NCBI GenBank assembly: GCA_903644035.1
Contig: CAHJXG010000365.1
Location: 1-5,531, forward strand
DNA from: Rhodospirillales bacterium
Lineage (GTDB): Bacteria; Pseudomonadota; Alphaproteobacteria; Acetobacterales; Acetobacteraceae
Direction: 5' to 3'
Length of the DNA: 5,531 nucleotides
Shown: piece by piece, positions 3,520 to 5,531 of the stretch
How the letters are laid out: every line of letters begins with the position of its first letter
How positions within the stretch are numbered: position 1 is the first letter of the stretch
Made by a program: the position numbers and the translations under genes
The notes under the pieces: generated by a model
Database searches by the model: none
What the model was told of the DNA's origin: nothing
Seen by the model: the letters and a program-made list of their open reading frames with translations, nothing else

Positions 3520-5531
3520 CTACAGGCTGAAACTCGTGGACAGGAAGAAGGTCCGCGGCACGCTACTTTGGATGGACCCGGTCGTGGCGGTCTGCCAGTA
3601 GTTCTCGCCCGTGACGTTGCTGATCCCGCCGCGCACCACGATGGGTATGCGGCCAGGCCCGCGGTCGACCGTGTAGCGTGCCCCGATGTCCAAGGTCGCA
3701 TAGGCCGGAACGCGCTGCGTGTTCGCTTCATCGAGGTAGGTCTTTCCGGTGTAGATGACCCGACCGGTCAGCGTCAGCCTCGACACGTAAGGCGTGTCCC
3801 ACTCGGCCCCGAAGCTGACATTGGTGACGGGCACGCCGATGGCCTTCTTGCCGTTGTTCGTGCCGTCCGCCGTCTTGGTCTGAACGCCCTCGATGAACGC
3901 AACGCCGCCCAGCAGGCGAACGCCCGGGTAGACCTCGCCGAAGGTCTTCAATTCCAGCCCGCGGTTCCGCTGCTCGCCACCGACGCTGAACACCTGCGTG
4001 GCGGCGCTCGTGGTCGCGATTGGCCTCGTGATCTGGAACAAGGCCGCGGTGACCGCCAATCGACCGAAGTCATACTTGACCCCGACCTCCTTCTGTTCCG
4101 AGACATAAGGTGGAAAGAGCTGGCCAGCGTTGGCGGCTGACAGCGGCGCGGTGTCTCCTGCGTTCAGCTGCTCGATGTAGTTCCCATAGACCGAGAGCTG
4201 TGGCAGCGGCTTGACCACCAGTGCGACGGCCGGGGAGAGCCGGTTGGCGCGGTAGCGGGTTGAGGTGGCGCCGTCGGTATCGAAGCTCCGCTCGTCGATA
4301 TATTGCTGCCGCCCGCCGGCCGTGAGCTGTACCCGCTCGTTCAGCATCGACATGGTATCGGCGACCGCGTAGCTGACCCGCTTGCTCTCGGTGCTGCGCG
4401 ACGGGTTCCAATCGAACGTCGGATTGGCAAACAGAGGGCGTGGAACAGGATTGTATATGTTGCTGTCGAAGCTTCCCGCCTCTCCGACGTTGTATGCGAG
4501 CAGCTGATCAAATCGATCAGTCGCGAATGTTGCGCGGTGAGAGACAAACGCTGTGTCGAAGGTCGCCTGGGCACCGAACTGGCTTGCTTCGGTCGTGAAT
4601 GTGTCAACAAAAGAGAAGTTCGGCGTTGTCGTATTGCCGAGCGTGTCGATGATGATGGACGTAAAGCCGCTGTTGTACACGTCCCGAGTACGCGCCAGGC
4701 CATACGTGGCAAACACGCTGAGCCAGTCCGCTACGTCATACTCGGCATGCAGCACGCCGAAGCTGGAAATGCTTCGGAACGTGTCGTTGTCACCCAGAAT
4801 GTTCTTGGTGCCGTCGGGCGGCTTCGGGACCGAGAGGCCAGGCGCGACCTGGAAGCTTACATTTTGGGCTTTCATGTAGATCGCCTGGCGTGACAGGTCC
4901 AGGCTGACCCTCAGCTTGTCGCTGCGGTAATCGATGGCTGCGGTCCCGGTTGACCCGGTCTCCCGCTGATGGTCGATCAGGGTCGCTCCCGCGCGCGCCG
5001 ACAGGTTGACCCGGGCGCCAAACGCTTTGTCCGGGCCGAACCTCTGCCCGAGATCGGCAGTGCCCTCAAACATCGAGCGGGATGTGTAGGACAGGCCGAA
5101 ATCCCGCGTCGGCGTGTCCGACGCACGCTTCGGGACCAGGTTCACCGCGCCGCCGATGTTGTCGGACCCGACGGCTCCGTTCAGCAACGTATTCGGCCCC
5201 TCCAGCAACTCTACCCGTTCTATGCCTTCCAGCCGGGGGCGGCGGCCGGAGACCATGCCAGGAATGCCCAGGAAGCTCGTGTTCGTGCCATCGGCGTTGA
5301 ACCCACGGATGGTGCGCGTTTCCGTATCGCCGAACCGGTTGGTGGTGCTGCGTACGGCCGGGTCGTTGAGGAGGACATCGTTGATCGCGGTGGCGCGTTG
5401 GTTGTCGATCAATTCACGAGAGTAGTTGCTTGTCGAGAACGGCGTGTCGAACAAGCTCTGGTTGCCGAGCAGTCCCACTCGTCCGCCAGTGGCGACCTGC
5501 CCGCCCGCATAGGGGGGCGGCGCTCCCATGA
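3520..5531 (-). CDS. TonB-dependent siderophore receptor, 5' end outside window
   Basis: 669 residues are visible and the frame is open at the window edge. The ATG at 5529 is probably internal, because it falls in the linker just before the plug (GAPPPYAGGQVATGGRVGLL), where signal-peptide sequence should already have passed. Seen: a plug domain at about visible residues 27-136, with LIDNQRATAINDVLLNDPAV, TRTIRGFNADGTNTSFLGIP, ERVELLEGPNTLLNGAVG and GGAVNLVPKRA; then a long 22-strand-type beta-barrel with alternating aromatic strands; and the C-terminus VPRTFFLSTSFSL ending at TAG. Known: such outer-membrane receptors import ferric siderophores using energy from TonB-ExbB-ExbD. The ligand cannot be read from sequence. 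Whether an N-terminal signalling (STN) domain exists, which would make it a FecA-type transducer, lies outside the window. The FecI-like sigma gene follows on the same strand after 138 bp of spacer sequence. Confidence 0.95.
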   Translation of the reverse strand, partial: MGAPPPYAGGQVATGGRVGLLGNQSLFDTPFSTSNYSRELIDNQRATAINDVLLNDPAVRSTTNRFGDTETRTIRGFNADGTNTSFLGIPGMVSGRRPRLEGIERVELLEGPNTLLNGAVGSDNIGGAVNLVPKRASDTPTRDFGLSYTSRSMFEGTADLGQRFGPDKAFGARVNLSARAGATLIDHQRETGSTGTAAIDYRSDKLRVSLDLSRQAIYMKAQNVSFQVAPGLSVPKPPDGTKNILGDNDTFRSISSFGVLHAEYDVADWLSVFATYGLARTRDVYNSGFTSIIIDTLGNTTTPNFSFVDTFTTEASQFGAQATFDTAFVSHRATFATDRFDQLLAYNVGEAGSFDSNIYNPVPRPLFANPTFDWNPSRSTESKRVSYAVADTMSMLNERVQLTAGGRQQYIDERSFDTDGATSTRYRANRLSPAVALVVKPLPQLSVYGNYIEQLNAGDTAPLSAANAGQLFPPYVSEQKEVGVKYDFGRLAVTAALFQITRPIATTSAATQVFSVGGEQRNRGLELKTFGEVYPGVRLLGGVAFIEGVQTKTADGTNNGKKAIGVPVTNVSFGAEWDTPYVSRLTLTGRVIYTGKTYLDEANTQRVPAYATLDIGARYTVDRGPGRIPIVVRGGISNVTGENYWQTATTGSIQSSVPRTFFLSTSFSL

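Noticed and set aside
3493..4140. Plus-strand frame of 215 codons opposite the receptor gene
   Set aside because: It mirrors the TonB receptor codons and shows no domain.
1..5531. CRISPR array, tRNA or rRNA
   Set aside because: No regularly spaced direct repeats and no recognisable tRNA or rRNA sequence were seen.

Overview
The window is high-GC DNA that looks like an alphaproteobacterium, most likely an Acetobacteraceae or Azospirillum-type (Rhodospirillales) genome. This is an inference from the style of the proteins: a DUF849 enzyme, a PAS-LuxR regulator, a FecI-like sigma factor, a TonB-dependent siderophore receptor and an IS481-type transposase relic. No rRNA or other taxonomic marker is present, so the assignment is tentative.

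Left block (1-2345). Two genes on the minus strand form a tight operon with a 23-bp gap. The first is a DUF849/BKACE beta-keto acid cleavage enzyme (1392-511). It is followed by a Rid-family protein with a Tat-type signal peptide (487 to beyond base 1). A PAS-LuxR transcriptional regulator is transcribed divergently on the plus strand (probable start 1539, end 2345). The divergent spacer holds two 16-bp inverted repeats with the same layout, TATGC-N6-GCATA, at 1416-1431 and 1514-1529. They are the best candidates for the LuxR protein's operators, so this block reads as a small, self-regulated catabolic module with an unknown keto-acid substrate.

Middle (2346-2800). This stretch has no intact gene. 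It holds four collinear minus-strand fragments of one IS481-family transposase, broken by frameshifts and a large internal deletion. The relic sits between the convergent 3' ends of the LuxR gene and a sigma factor gene.

Right block (2797-5531). An ECF sigma factor of the FecI type (minus strand, probable start 3381) lies downstream of a TonB-dependent siderophore receptor (minus strand, 5' end outside the window). The FecR-type anti-sigma gene that normally follows fecI is absent; the IS481 relic occupies that position. A perfect 9+5+9 inverted repeat (3368-3390) surrounds the probable sigma start codon. The block is probably a remodelled iron-uptake regulation locus.

Nothing here is clearly a wholly new system. 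The most interesting points are the paired operator-like boxes, the two enzymes of the left operon that both depart from canonical active-site residues, and the sigma factor with a palindrome over its start and no visible anti-sigma partner.
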